A stretch of DNA of 64,000 bases from assembly GCF_013114825.1 (NCBI RefSeq), contig NZ_JAAVLX010000006.1, positions 124,001 through 188,000 on the forward strand, written 5' to 3'. The stretch is from Bradyrhizobium australiense. GTDB taxonomy: Bacteria > Pseudomonadota > Alphaproteobacteria > Rhizobiales > Xanthobacteraceae. Within the stretch, counting starts at the first letter, position 1. The number at the start of each line of letters is the position of its first letter. This document shows positions 54,536-62,797 of this stretch, piece by piece. The translations under genes were made by a program, and so were the position numbers. Under the pieces are notes generated by a model that saw only the letters and a program-made list of their open reading frames with translations, searched no databases and was not told the DNA's origin.

Positions 54536-55245
54536 CCGCGATGCTTAACGTCAGGGATCTCCGCGCCTATTACGGCCAGGTCCAGGCGCTTCATGGCCTC
54601 TCCTTCGCCCTCAACGAGGGCTCGCTGACCACCCTGCTGGGCGCCAACGGCGCCGGCAAGACCACCACCTTGCGGGCAATCTGCAACATGGTGCGTTCGA
54701 CCGGCGCGATCGAGTTCGAGGGCAAGCCGCTGTCAGGCAGGTCCACCGAAAACGTCGTCCGTCTCGGCATCGCTCATGTGCCGCAGGGCCGCGGCACCTT
54801 CACCACCATGACGGTGGAAGAGAACCTGCAGTTAGGGGCCATCACCCGCACCGACAAGAAGAACATCGTCTCCGACATCGAACGGATGTATGCGCATTTC
54901 CCGGTGCTCAAGGAACGCCACACCCAGCAGGCCGGTACGCTGTCGGGCGGCGAGCAGCAAATGCTGGCAGTTGCGCGTGCGCTGATGCTGCGGCCGCGGC
55001 TGATGCTGCTGGACGAGCCGTCGTTCGGGCTGGCGCCCTTGATCGTGCGCGATCTGTTCAAGATTCTCGGCAAGATCAACCGTGAGGACAAAGTCACCAT
55101 TCTGGTGGTGGAGCAGAACGCACAACTGGCGCTGGAGCTCGCCGATCAGGCGTACGTGATCGAAACCGGACGGATCGTGATGTCGGGTGACGCCAAGGAC
55201 ATCGCGACCAACGAAGACGTCCGCAAATCCTATCTCGGCTACTGA
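54532..55245 (+). CDS. livF: Branched-chain amino acid-type ABC importer, ATP-binding protein LivF
   Basis: Second ATPase of the importer. GANGAGKTTTLRAI (Walker A), VPQGRGTFTTMTVEENL (Q-loop region), LSGGEQQMLAVARALM (signature) and MLLDEPSFGLAPLIV (Walker B) are all intact. The length is 237. It overlaps livG by four bases and livH follows after 11 bp. Confidence 0.95.
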   Translation: MTAMLNVRDLRAYYGQVQALHGLSFALNEGSLTTLLGANGAGKTTTLRAICNMVRSTGAIEFEGKPLSGRSTENVVRLGIAHVPQGRGTFTTMTVEENLQLGAITRTDKKNIVSDIERMYAHFPVLKERHTQQAGTLSGGEQQMLAVARALMLRPRLMLLDEPSFGLAPLIVRDLFKILGKINREDKVTILVVEQNAQLALELADQAYVIETGRIVMSGDAKDIATNEDVRKSYLGY

Positions 55246-55256
55246 GGAGCAGGACA

Positions 55257-56135
55257 ATGGAGCTGTTTACCAACCAGGTCCTGGCCGGCATCGCCACGGG
55301 CGCGATCTATGCCTGCATGGCGCTTGCCGTCGTGATGATCTACCAGGCGATCGACCACCTCAATTTCGCCCAGGGCGAGATGGCGATGTTCTCCACCTTC
55401 ATGTCGTGGCAGATGATGCAATGGGGCGTGCCGTATTGGGGCGCCTTCATCCTCACGCTGGCGCTGTCGTTTATCGGCGGCATCGCGATCGAACGGCTGT
55501 TGTTCAAGCCGCTCGCCAAGGCGCCGGTCCTGACCAACGTCGCCGGCTTCATCGCGCTGTACGCCATCGTCAACTCGGTCGCCGGGCTGATCTGGGATTT
55601 CACCATCAAGCAGTATCCGACGCCGTTCGGATCCTCCCCCTTCCTCGGCAGCCAGCTCATCTCAACCCATCAGGCCGGCATGATCGGCATCACGCTCTTG
55701 ATGCTGGTTCTGCTGTTCGTTTTCTTCCGCTTCACACGGGTGGGCCTGGCGATGCGCGCGGCCGCGTCATTGCCTGAATCGGCGCGGCTGGTCGGCATCA
55801 ATACCTCGTGGATGATCGCGCTGGGTTGGGGCATGGCGGCCGCAATCGGGTCGGTGGCCGGCATGATGATCGCGCCGGTGGTGTTCCTGGAACCGAACAT
55901 GATGCTGGGCGTGCTGATCTACGGATTTGCCGCCGCCGTGCTCGGCGGCCTGACCAGTCCGTTCGGTGCGGTGATGGGCGGCTTCCTGGTCGGCATCTTT
56001 GAGAACCTGGTCGGGACCTACATTCCCGGCGTCGGCAACGAGCTGAAGCTTCCGATCGCGCTCGCGCTGATCATCACCGTATTGGTCGTCAAACCGGCGG
56101 GCCTGTTCGGCCGGCCCATCGTGAAGCGAGTTTGA
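55257..56135 (+). CDS. livH: Branched-chain amino acid-type ABC importer, permease LivH
   Basis: Inner-membrane permease with about eight hydrophobic segments. It opens LFTNQVLAGIATGAIYACMALAVVMIYQAIDHLNFAQGEMAMF, the LivH hallmark, and has LVGINTSWMIALGWGMAAAIGSVAGMMIAP in the second half. The ATG at 55257 follows GAGGAG. The length is 292. Confidence 0.95.
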   Translation: MELFTNQVLAGIATGAIYACMALAVVMIYQAIDHLNFAQGEMAMFSTFMSWQMMQWGVPYWGAFILTLALSFIGGIAIERLLFKPLAKAPVLTNVAGFIALYAIVNSVAGLIWDFTIKQYPTPFGSSPFLGSQLISTHQAGMIGITLLMLVLLFVFFRFTRVGLAMRAAASLPESARLVGINTSWMIALGWGMAAAIGSVAGMMIAPVVFLEPNMMLGVLIYGFAAAVLGGLTSPFGAVMGGFLVGIFENLVGTYIPGVGNELKLPIALALIITVLVVKPAGLFGRPIVKRV

Positions 56136-56137
56136 TC

Positions 56138-57154
56138 ATGAGCGCTGTTGAAGAAGTCGTCACCGAAGCCCCGGCCGTCGAGGCCGTTCCGAAGCGAGCC
56201 ATGACGCTTGGCGTAGGTACCTCGCTGGTGGTGCTGGCAGCGCTGGTCCTCGCGCCGCTGTTCGTCAAGAACTTCATCATCTTCCAGATGACGATGCTGC
56301 TGATCTACGGCCTGGCGGTTCTGGCGCTGAACATCCTGACCGGTGGAAGCGGACAATTTTCGCTCGGCCAGAGCGCGTTCTACGCGGTGGGCGCCTACAC
56401 CTCGGCAATCCTGATGGAGCATGTGGGCATGAACTATGCCCTCACGCTGCCGATCGCCGGCATCATCTGCTTCGGCTTCGGCTTCCTGTTCGGCCAGCCA
56501 GCGTTGCGGCTGTCCGGCGTCTATCTGGCGCTGGCGACGTTTGCGCTCGCCACCGCGATGCCGCAACTCTTGAAGCTGGGCTATTTCGAGCACTGGACCG
56601 GTGGCGTGCAGGGACTGGTCGTGACCAAGCCTGACGCTCCGTTCGGCCTGCCGATGTCGCAGGACATGTGGCTGTATTACTTCACGCTTGCGATCACCAT
56701 TGGAATCTATATCGCCTCGGTCAATCTCCTGCGCTCGCGCTCGGGCCGCGCCTTCATGGCGATCCGTGACAACGAGATCGCGGCCTCCGCGATGGGCGTC
56801 GACGTCGCGCTCTACAAGACGCTGGCGTTCGGCGTCTCGGCCGGCATCACCGGCGTGGCCGGCGGCTTAGGGGCCATCGCGGTGCAGTTCGTGGCGCCCG
56901 ACGGCTACACCATCACGCTCGCGATCTCGCTGTTCCTCGGCATGGTCGTCGGCGGCGTCGGCTGGCTGCCCGGATCGATCGTCGGCTCCGCCTTCATCAT
57001 TTTTGTGCCGAACATCGCCGAGGGCATCTCCAAAGGCCTCTCCGGCGCGGTATTCGGCGTGCTTCTGTTCCTCGTGATCTTCCTGGTGCCGCATGGCGCA
57101 AGGCAAGTCGCGATTGTTGCGCAGCAGATGCTCGGCAAACTCAAGAAGAACTAA
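56138..57154 (+). CDS. livM: Branched-chain amino acid-type ABC importer, permease LivM
   Basis: Partner permease of LivH. After a short acidic start come helices with YGLAVLALNILTGGSGQFSLGQSAFYAVGAY, the LivM signature, and FMAIRDNEIAASAMGVDVALYKTLAFGVSAGITGVAGGL. The ATG at 56138, two bases after the livH stop, is preferred to a TTG at 56132. The length is 338. Confidence 0.95.
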   Translation: MSAVEEVVTEAPAVEAVPKRAMTLGVGTSLVVLAALVLAPLFVKNFIIFQMTMLLIYGLAVLALNILTGGSGQFSLGQSAFYAVGAYTSAILMEHVGMNYALTLPIAGIICFGFGFLFGQPALRLSGVYLALATFALATAMPQLLKLGYFEHWTGGVQGLVVTKPDAPFGLPMSQDMWLYYFTLAITIGIYIASVNLLRSRSGRAFMAIRDNEIAASAMGVDVALYKTLAFGVSAGITGVAGGLGAIAVQFVAPDGYTITLAISLFLGMVVGGVGWLPGSIVGSAFIIFVPNIAEGISKGLSGAVFGVLLFLVIFLVPHGARQVAIVAQQMLGKLKKN

Positions 57155-57184
57155 GAACTTTAAAGAAAAAACTCAGGAGAAACT

Positions 57185-58408
57185 ATGCTTGCAATACTAC
57201 GGACTACCGCCTTCCCGGCGGCGGTCGTCGCCTTCGTTTTCACTTCCAGCAGCGCACTCGCCCAAAAAAAGTACGACACCGGCGCGACCGATACCGAAAT
57301 CAAGATCGGTCATATCGTGCCCTATAGCGGCCCCGCCTCCGCCTATGGCGTCATCGGCAAGACCGAAGAAGCCTACTTCAAGATGATCAACGAAAACGGC
57401 GGCATCAACGGCCGGAAGATCAAGTTCATCTCCTACGATGACGCCTATAGCCCGCCGAAGGCCGTCGAACAGGTACGCAAGCTGGTCGAGAGCGACGAGG
57501 TGCTGGTGGTGTTCAACCCGCTCGGGACGCCGTCCAACAGCGCGATCCAGAAATATCTGAACGCCAAGAAGGTCCCGCAACTGTTCGTCGCCACCGGCGC
57601 AACCAAGTGGAACGATCCGAAGCATTTTCCGTGGACCATTGGCTGGCAGCCCTCCTATCAGAGCGAGGCACAGATTTACGCCAAGTTTCTGATGAAGGAG
57701 AAGCCGGACGCCAGGATCGCCGTGCTCTATCAGAACGACGACTTCGGCAAGGACTACCTCAAGGGTCTGAAGGACGGGCTCGGCGCCAAGTCATCAATGA
57801 TCGTTACCGAGGAAAGCTACGAGACTTCGGAGCCGACGATCGACAACCACATCGTCAAGCTGAAGACCACCGGCGCAGATGTCCTCGTCGACATTTCGAC
57901 CCCGAAATTCGCGGCCCAGACCATCAAGAAGATGGCCGAGATCGAGTGGAAGCCGATGCACATCCTCTCCAACGTTTCGATTTCGGTCGGCAGCGTAATC
58001 AAGCCGGCCGGCCACGAGAATGCACAAGGCATCCTCTCGGCCGCCTATGCCAAGGACGGTACCGATCCGCAGTGGGACAATGATCCCGGCATGAAGAAGT
58101 TTTTCGCCTTTCTCGATAAATACTATCCCGAAGGCGACAGGCTCAACAGCTCGGTGGTCTATGGCTACGGCGCGGCCCAGACCCTGACCAGGATCCTCGA
58201 ATTGTGCGGTGATGATCTGACCCGGGCCAATATCATGAGACAGGCCGCCAACTTGAAGGACTACACGCCCGACACGTTGTTGCCTGGCATCAAGATCAAC
58301 ACCTCGTCCACCGACTTCGCTCCGATCGAGCAACTTCAGATGATGCGCTTCAAGGGTGAGAAGTGGGATCTGTTCGGCGACATCATCAGCGGCGAGCTCG
58401 GCCATTAA
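57185..58408 (+). CDS. ABC importer periplasmic binding protein 1 (LivK-like)
   Basis: Periplasmic ligand-binding protein of the Peripla_BP_6/LivK fold. A signal peptide ends at about ALA-QKKYD. The opening DTGATDTEIKIGHIVPYSGPASAYGVIGKTEEAYFK is shared with the two genes that follow. It has 407 residues and AGGAGA eight bases before the ATG. Compared with copies 2 and 3 it diverges most in the second half (for example HILSNVSISVGSVIKPAGHENAQG against HFLNNVSASIGSVMKPAGFENGQD), so it may bind a different ligand. Proteins of this subclass often bind aromatic, fatty or dicarboxylic acids rather than amino acids. Confidence 0.93.
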   Translation: MLAILRTTAFPAAVVAFVFTSSSALAQKKYDTGATDTEIKIGHIVPYSGPASAYGVIGKTEEAYFKMINENGGINGRKIKFISYDDAYSPPKAVEQVRKLVESDEVLVVFNPLGTPSNSAIQKYLNAKKVPQLFVATGATKWNDPKHFPWTIGWQPSYQSEAQIYAKFLMKEKPDARIAVLYQNDDFGKDYLKGLKDGLGAKSSMIVTEESYETSEPTIDNHIVKLKTTGADVLVDISTPKFAAQTIKKMAEIEWKPMHILSNVSISVGSVIKPAGHENAQGILSAAYAKDGTDPQWDNDPGMKKFFAFLDKYYPEGDRLNSSVVYGYGAAQTLTRILELCGDDLTRANIMRQAANLKDYTPDTLLPGIKINTSSTDFAPIEQLQMMRFKGEKWDLFGDIISGELGH

Positions 58409-58456
58409 CTAATATTCCGCCGGGCGGTAGTTTCCCGGGGGTCTGACTAAATTAAC

Positions 58457-58489
58457 GCCTCCCGCGACACCGTCGCGGGGGGCTTTTTG
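58457..58489 (+). terminator. Intrinsic terminator after binding protein 1
   Basis: A 12-bp stem (gcctcccgcgac and gtcgcggggggc, one G-U pair) with a 3-base loop is followed by TTTTT. It lies 48 bp after the stop. Confidence 0.93.
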
Positions 58490-58589
58490 TTGCTGGAGGC
58501 AACCGAAAGGTATTCAATGCTGCCCAAGAGCCGCTAAGCGCTCCAATAAAAAACAATGACACAGTCATCGATCCCAGGGAGATCAAAAA

Positions 58590-59819
58590 ATGTCCGCCAT
58601 CAACTTGCGACTGGGAGCCTTTGCGGCTGCCCTCGCATTGCTTGCCGCGACCAGCAGCGGCGCGTTTGCACAAAAGAAATACGATACCGGCGCCACCGAC
58701 ACCGAAATAAAGATCGGCAACATCATGCCCTACAGCGGGCCGGCTTCCGCTTACGGCGTGATCGGAAAAACCGAAGAAGCCTATTTCAGGAAGATCAACG
58801 CCGAGGGCGGCATCAACGGCCGCAAGATCAACTTCATCAGCTATGATGACGCCTACTCTCCGCCAAAAACGGTCGAACAGGCGCGCAAGCTGGTCGAGAG
58901 CGACGAAGTGCTGCTCGTCTTCAATTCGCTCGGCACGCCGCCGAATACGGCGATCCAGAAGTACCTGAACAGCAAGAAGGTCCCGCAACTGTTCGTCGCG
59001 ACCGGCGCCACCAAGTGGAATGATCCGAAGGACTTTCCCTGGACGATGGGCTGGCAGCCCAATTACCAGAGCGAGTCGCAGATCTACGCCAAGTACATTT
59101 TGAAGAACCACCCGAACAGCAAGATCGCCGTACTCTATCAGAACGACGACTACGGCAAGGACTATTTGAAGGGCTTCAAGGACGGGCTCGGCGCCAAGGC
59201 CGCATCGATGATCGTCATCGAGGAAAGCTACGAAGTCTCCGAACCGACTATCGATTCCCACATCGTCAAGATGAAGGCGACCGGCGCCGACGTCTTCTTC
59301 AACATCACCACGCCGAAATTTGCGGCGCAGGCGATCAAGAAAAACGCCGAGATCGGCTGGAAGCCGCTGCACTTCCTCAACAACGTCTCCGCCTCGATCG
59401 GCAGCGTGATGAAGCCGGCCGGGTTCGAGAATGGACAGGACATCATCTCGTCGCAATACTTCAAGGATCCAACCGACGCGCAATGGAAGAACGATGCCGC
59501 GATGAAGGCATGGAACGAGTTCCTCGATAAGTATTATCCGGAAGCTAATCGGGCCGATGCATCGGTGATGTACGCCTATATCGTCTCTCAAGGTTTGGTG
59601 CACGTGCTAAAGGCCTGCGGCGACGACCTGACCCGCGCAAACATCATGAAGCAGGCGGCCAGCATCAAGGATCTCGAACTCGACGGCCTGCTGCCTGGGG
59701 TCAAGGTCAACACATCGGCGACCGATTTTGCTCCGCTCTCGCAATTGCAATTGATAAGATTCAAGGGCGAGACCTGGGAACGCTTCGGCGAAATTCTCTC
59801 GGGCGATGTTGGCGGCTGA
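58590..59819 (+). CDS. ABC importer periplasmic binding protein 2 (LivK-like)
   Basis: Paralogue of the preceding gene, with a signal peptide ending AFA-QKKYD. Very close to copy 3 over its length, sharing long identical runs such as TEEAYFRKINAEGGINGRKI and ISYDDAYSPPKTVEQARKL. It has 409 residues, with AGGGAGAT upstream of the ATG. A strong terminator precedes it, so unless readthrough is efficient it needs its own promoter in the 100 bp before the start. It presumably feeds the LivHM permease, since no other permease is nearby. Confidence 0.93.
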   Translation: MSAINLRLGAFAAALALLAATSSGAFAQKKYDTGATDTEIKIGNIMPYSGPASAYGVIGKTEEAYFRKINAEGGINGRKINFISYDDAYSPPKTVEQARKLVESDEVLLVFNSLGTPPNTAIQKYLNSKKVPQLFVATGATKWNDPKDFPWTMGWQPNYQSESQIYAKYILKNHPNSKIAVLYQNDDYGKDYLKGFKDGLGAKAASMIVIEESYEVSEPTIDSHIVKMKATGADVFFNITTPKFAAQAIKKNAEIGWKPLHFLNNVSASIGSVMKPAGFENGQDIISSQYFKDPTDAQWKNDAAMKAWNEFLDKYYPEANRADASVMYAYIVSQGLVHVLKACGDDLTRANIMKQAASIKDLELDGLLPGVKVNTSATDFAPLSQLQLIRFKGETWERFGEILSGDVGG

Positions 59820-59846
59820 CCCGACTGCGAGCTCTGCTGAAGATGC

Positions 59847-59879
59847 AGCCCCTGCGGCTTTTGCCGCAGGGGCTTTTTG
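59847..59879 (+). terminator. Intrinsic terminator after binding protein 2
   Basis: A perfect 11-bp stem (gcccctgcggc and gccgcaggggc) with a TTTT loop is followed by TTTTT, 28 bp after the stop. Confidence 0.93.
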
Positions 59880-59978
59880 TTGTGACGCCTCTGGCAAGAT
59901 GCTAATCACGACGGTGTCAAAAGAGCCTTTTGAAGAGGCCCGACGGTTACATTAAGAAATGAAAAGGGAGAGACAGAA

Positions 59979-61205
59979 ATGTCCACAATGAAAAAACTTG
60001 CGGTTGTTTCGACCGCTCTTGGACTACTCGCTGCAACTTCGAGCAATGTTCTCGCACAGAAGAAATACGATCCGGGCGCGAGCGACACCGAAATCAAGGT
60101 CGGCAATATCATGCCCTACAGCGGACCGGCTTCCGCCTATGGCGTGATCGGCAAGACCGAGGAAGCCTATTTCAGGAAGATCAACGCCGAAGGCGGCATC
60201 AACGGCCGCAAGATCAACTTCATCAGCTATGACGACGCCTACTCTCCGCCGAAGACAGTTGAGCAGGCGCGCAAGCTGGTCGAGAGCGATGAAGTGCTGC
60301 TGATCTTCAACCCACTCGGCACGCCGCCGAACACGGCGATCCAGAAGTACCTGAACAGCAAGAAGGTGCCGCAACTGTTCGTCGCCACCGGCGCCACCAA
60401 GTGGAACGATCCGAAGAACTTCCCGTGGACCATGGGCTGGCAGCCCAACTACCAGAGCGAAACGCAGATCTACGCGAAGTACATTCTGAAGGAGAAGCCG
60501 AACGCCAAGGTCGGCATCCTCTATCAGAACGACGACTATGGTAAAGACTACCTGAAGGGCTTTAAGGATGGGCTCGGCGCCAAGGCCGCATCAATGATCG
60601 TCCTGGAGGAAAGCTACGAGGTCTCCGAACCGACCATCGACTCCCACATCGTCAAGCTGAAGGCATCCGGCGCCGACGTGTTCATCAATATCACCACGCC
60701 GAAATTCGCGGCGCAGGCGATCAAGAAGAACGCCGAGATCGGCTGGAAACCGCTGCACTTCCTCAACAACGTCTCGGCGTCGATCGGCAGTGTCATCAAG
60801 CCGGCCGGGATGGAGAACGCCCAGGACATCATCTCCTCGCAATACCTGAAGGATCCGACGGATGCGCAGTGGAAGGATGATCCGGGCATGAAGGCGTGGA
60901 ACGAGTTCCTCGACAAGTATTACCCGGAAGCTAACCGTGCCGACGCATCGGTGATGTTCGGCTATACCGTGGCGCAGGGTCTCGTGCATGTGCTGAAAGC
61001 CTGCGGCGACAATCTCACGCGCGAGAACGTCATGAAGCAGGCCGCAAGCATCAAGGACCTCGAACTCGGAGGTCTGCTGCCGGGTATCAAGGTCAACACC
61101 TCACCGACCGATTTTGCGCCGATCTCCTCGGTGCAACTGATCAAGTTCAAGGGCGAGACCTGGGAACGCTTCGGTGAAATCCTGTCCGGTGATGCCGGCG
61201 GCTAG
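59979..61205 (+). CDS. ABC importer periplasmic binding protein 3 (LivK-like)
   Basis: Third tandem binding protein, signal peptide ending VLA-QKKYD, 408 residues, AAGGGAGAG upstream of the ATG. It differs from copy 2 at scattered positions (LIFNPLG for LVFNSLG, KEKPNAKVGILYQ for KNHPNSKIAVLYQ), mostly on the surface or near the hinge by the look of it, and both differ more from copy 1. The recent pair suggests a late duplication or gene conversion. Confidence 0.93.
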   Translation: MSTMKKLAVVSTALGLLAATSSNVLAQKKYDPGASDTEIKVGNIMPYSGPASAYGVIGKTEEAYFRKINAEGGINGRKINFISYDDAYSPPKTVEQARKLVESDEVLLIFNPLGTPPNTAIQKYLNSKKVPQLFVATGATKWNDPKNFPWTMGWQPNYQSETQIYAKYILKEKPNAKVGILYQNDDYGKDYLKGFKDGLGAKAASMIVLEESYEVSEPTIDSHIVKLKASGADVFINITTPKFAAQAIKKNAEIGWKPLHFLNNVSASIGSVIKPAGMENAQDIISSQYLKDPTDAQWKDDPGMKAWNEFLDKYYPEANRADASVMFGYTVAQGLVHVLKACGDNLTRENVMKQAASIKDLELGGLLPGIKVNTSPTDFAPISSVQLIKFKGETWERFGEILSGDAGG

Positions 61206-61240
61206 TCATTTAGAATCTCGATCGGCCGATTTAGGCCTGA

Positions 61241-61273
61241 AGACCCCCGCAGGTAGCCTGCGGGGGTTTTCTT
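61241..61273 (+). terminator. Intrinsic terminator after binding protein 3
   Basis: A perfect 11-bp stem (acccccgcagg and cctgcgggggt) with a 3-base loop is followed by a T-rich tail, 37 bp after the stop. Confidence 0.92.
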
Positions 61274-61329
61274 TTGCGGCGATTGGATGGATAACCTAAC
61301 TCCCGTCTCAGTGAAATTCCCGTGCAACC

Positions 61330-62619
61330 ATGACCGACCGACGTCCCCTCTTGCGTGCGATCTTTGATGCGGCCGTTGCGGCCGCGCATCCCGACGTCGT
61401 GCTTTCCGCTCATCTGCGTCCCGCGCCCAAGGGCGAGGTGATCTGCCTCGCCGCGGGCAAGGGCGCGGCGGCGATGGCGGCTGCCGCCGAACGACACTAC
61501 CTAGATACGCTGGGGCTTGATCCGTCGCGTCTGACCGGCATCGCCACCACGCGCCATGGCCACGGCGTCCCGACGCGGCGGATCAGGGTCATCGAAGCTG
61601 GCCATCCAGTGCCCGACGAAGCCGGGCTGAAAGCCGCCGACGAAACGCTGCGTCTCGCCGCCGAGGTGACCGAAGACGATCTGCTGCTGGTGCTGTTGTC
61701 CGGCGGTGGCTCGGCGAACTGGATCGCGCCAGCCGAGGGCGTTTCGTTCGCGCAGAAGCAGCAGGTCAACCGCGCGCTGTTGCGTTCGGGCGCGCCGATC
61801 GGCGAGATGAACGTCGTCCGGAAGCATCTGTCGCGGATCAAGGGCGGCCGGCTGGCCCGCGCCGGGCAGCGCGCCGCCGAGATCGTGACGCTTGCGATCT
61901 CCGATGTACCGCACGACGATCCGTCCGCGATTGCATCGGGACCGACGGTACCTGACACCTCCACGCTGGCGGACGCCCGCGCGCTGGTCGCGAAATACAA
62001 TCTCACAGTCGACGATGCCGTCAGGCGCGCACTCGACGACGTCAGGAACGAGAGCTGCAAGCCCGGCGATCCCGCCTTTGCCCGCGCGCAATTCGAGATG
62101 ATTGCAAAGCCGAAGGCTTCTCTCGACGCGGCGATCAAGGTCGCGAGGGACGCAGGATATGAGGTCGTCGGCCTCGGCGCCGATCTCGAAGGCGAGGCAC
62201 GCGAGGTCGCGGCCGACCATGCGCGGCTGGCGCTGAAAGCACAGAGCGAGGGCAAACGAACCGCGATCCTGTCGGGCGGCGAGCTCACGGTGACCGTGCG
62301 AGGCAATGGCCGCGGCGGTCCCAACCAGGAATATGCGCTCGCGCTGGCGGATCTTCTGAAGGATACGTCCGGCATTGTGGCACTGGCCGCAGACACCGAC
62401 GGTGCCGACGGCGGCGCCGGCAGCGCGACCGACCCGGCCGGCGCTTTGATCGATCAGACGACGTTTGCGAAGATGAAGTCGCTCGGCCTCGACCCTGCGG
62501 CCTATCTCGCCAACAATGATGCGACTGCGTTCTTTTCGGCCACCGGCGATCTCCTGCTGACCGGCCCGACCCTCACCAACGTCAACGACGTCAGGGTGAT
62601 CTTGGTGGATCCGTCGTAG
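61330..62619 (+). CDS. gckA: Glycerate 2-kinase (MOFRL/GckA family)
   Basis: Phosphorylates D-glycerate to 2-phosphoglycerate, linking glyoxylate or tartrate breakdown to glycolysis. The N-terminal DUF4147 domain has LAAGKGAAAMAAAAE, LLVLLSGGGSANW and MNVVRKHLSRIKGGRLA; the C-terminal MOFRL domain has LSGGELTVTVRGNGRGGPNQEYALALA and LAADTDGADGGAGSATDPAGA. The length of 429 fits. It is also called TtuD or hydroxypyruvate reductase in older annotations; the kinase role is the better-supported one for this family. No glyoxylate genes are visible beside it. Confidence 0.92.
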   Translation: MTDRRPLLRAIFDAAVAAAHPDVVLSAHLRPAPKGEVICLAAGKGAAAMAAAAERHYLDTLGLDPSRLTGIATTRHGHGVPTRRIRVIEAGHPVPDEAGLKAADETLRLAAEVTEDDLLLVLLSGGGSANWIAPAEGVSFAQKQQVNRALLRSGAPIGEMNVVRKHLSRIKGGRLARAGQRAAEIVTLAISDVPHDDPSAIASGPTVPDTSTLADARALVAKYNLTVDDAVRRALDDVRNESCKPGDPAFARAQFEMIAKPKASLDAAIKVARDAGYEVVGLGADLEGEAREVAADHARLALKAQSEGKRTAILSGGELTVTVRGNGRGGPNQEYALALADLLKDTSGIVALAADTDGADGGAGSATDPAGALIDQTTFAKMKSLGLDPAAYLANNDATAFFSATGDLLLTGPTLTNVNDVRVILVDPS

Positions 62620-62751
62620 ATCTCCGGGCAGTTCCGGAACCTCGCACGCGCCGAAACGGCGTTAACGCTCTGTTGAGCAGTTTGCGAGGATCCCGCGCGC
62701 ATTGTGTCCATCGCGAAGGCGCGATTCACCAGCTCGGCTTCTAATAGCCGT

Positions 62752-62783
62752 TCTCCTGGAGGAGGAGAGCCGCCAATGGCGGC
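62752..62783 (+). promoter_or_regulatory. Two tandem hairpins before the GGDEF gene
   Basis: tctcct (62752-62757) pairs with aggaga (62763-62768) around ggagg, and gccgcc (62769-62774) pairs with ggcggc (62778-62783) around aat. The purine-rich ribosome site (tgggga, 62784-62789) follows directly, so folding could limit ribosome access. This is seen by eye and untested. Confidence 0.35.
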
Positions 62784-62797
62784 TGGGGAAACGCTCC

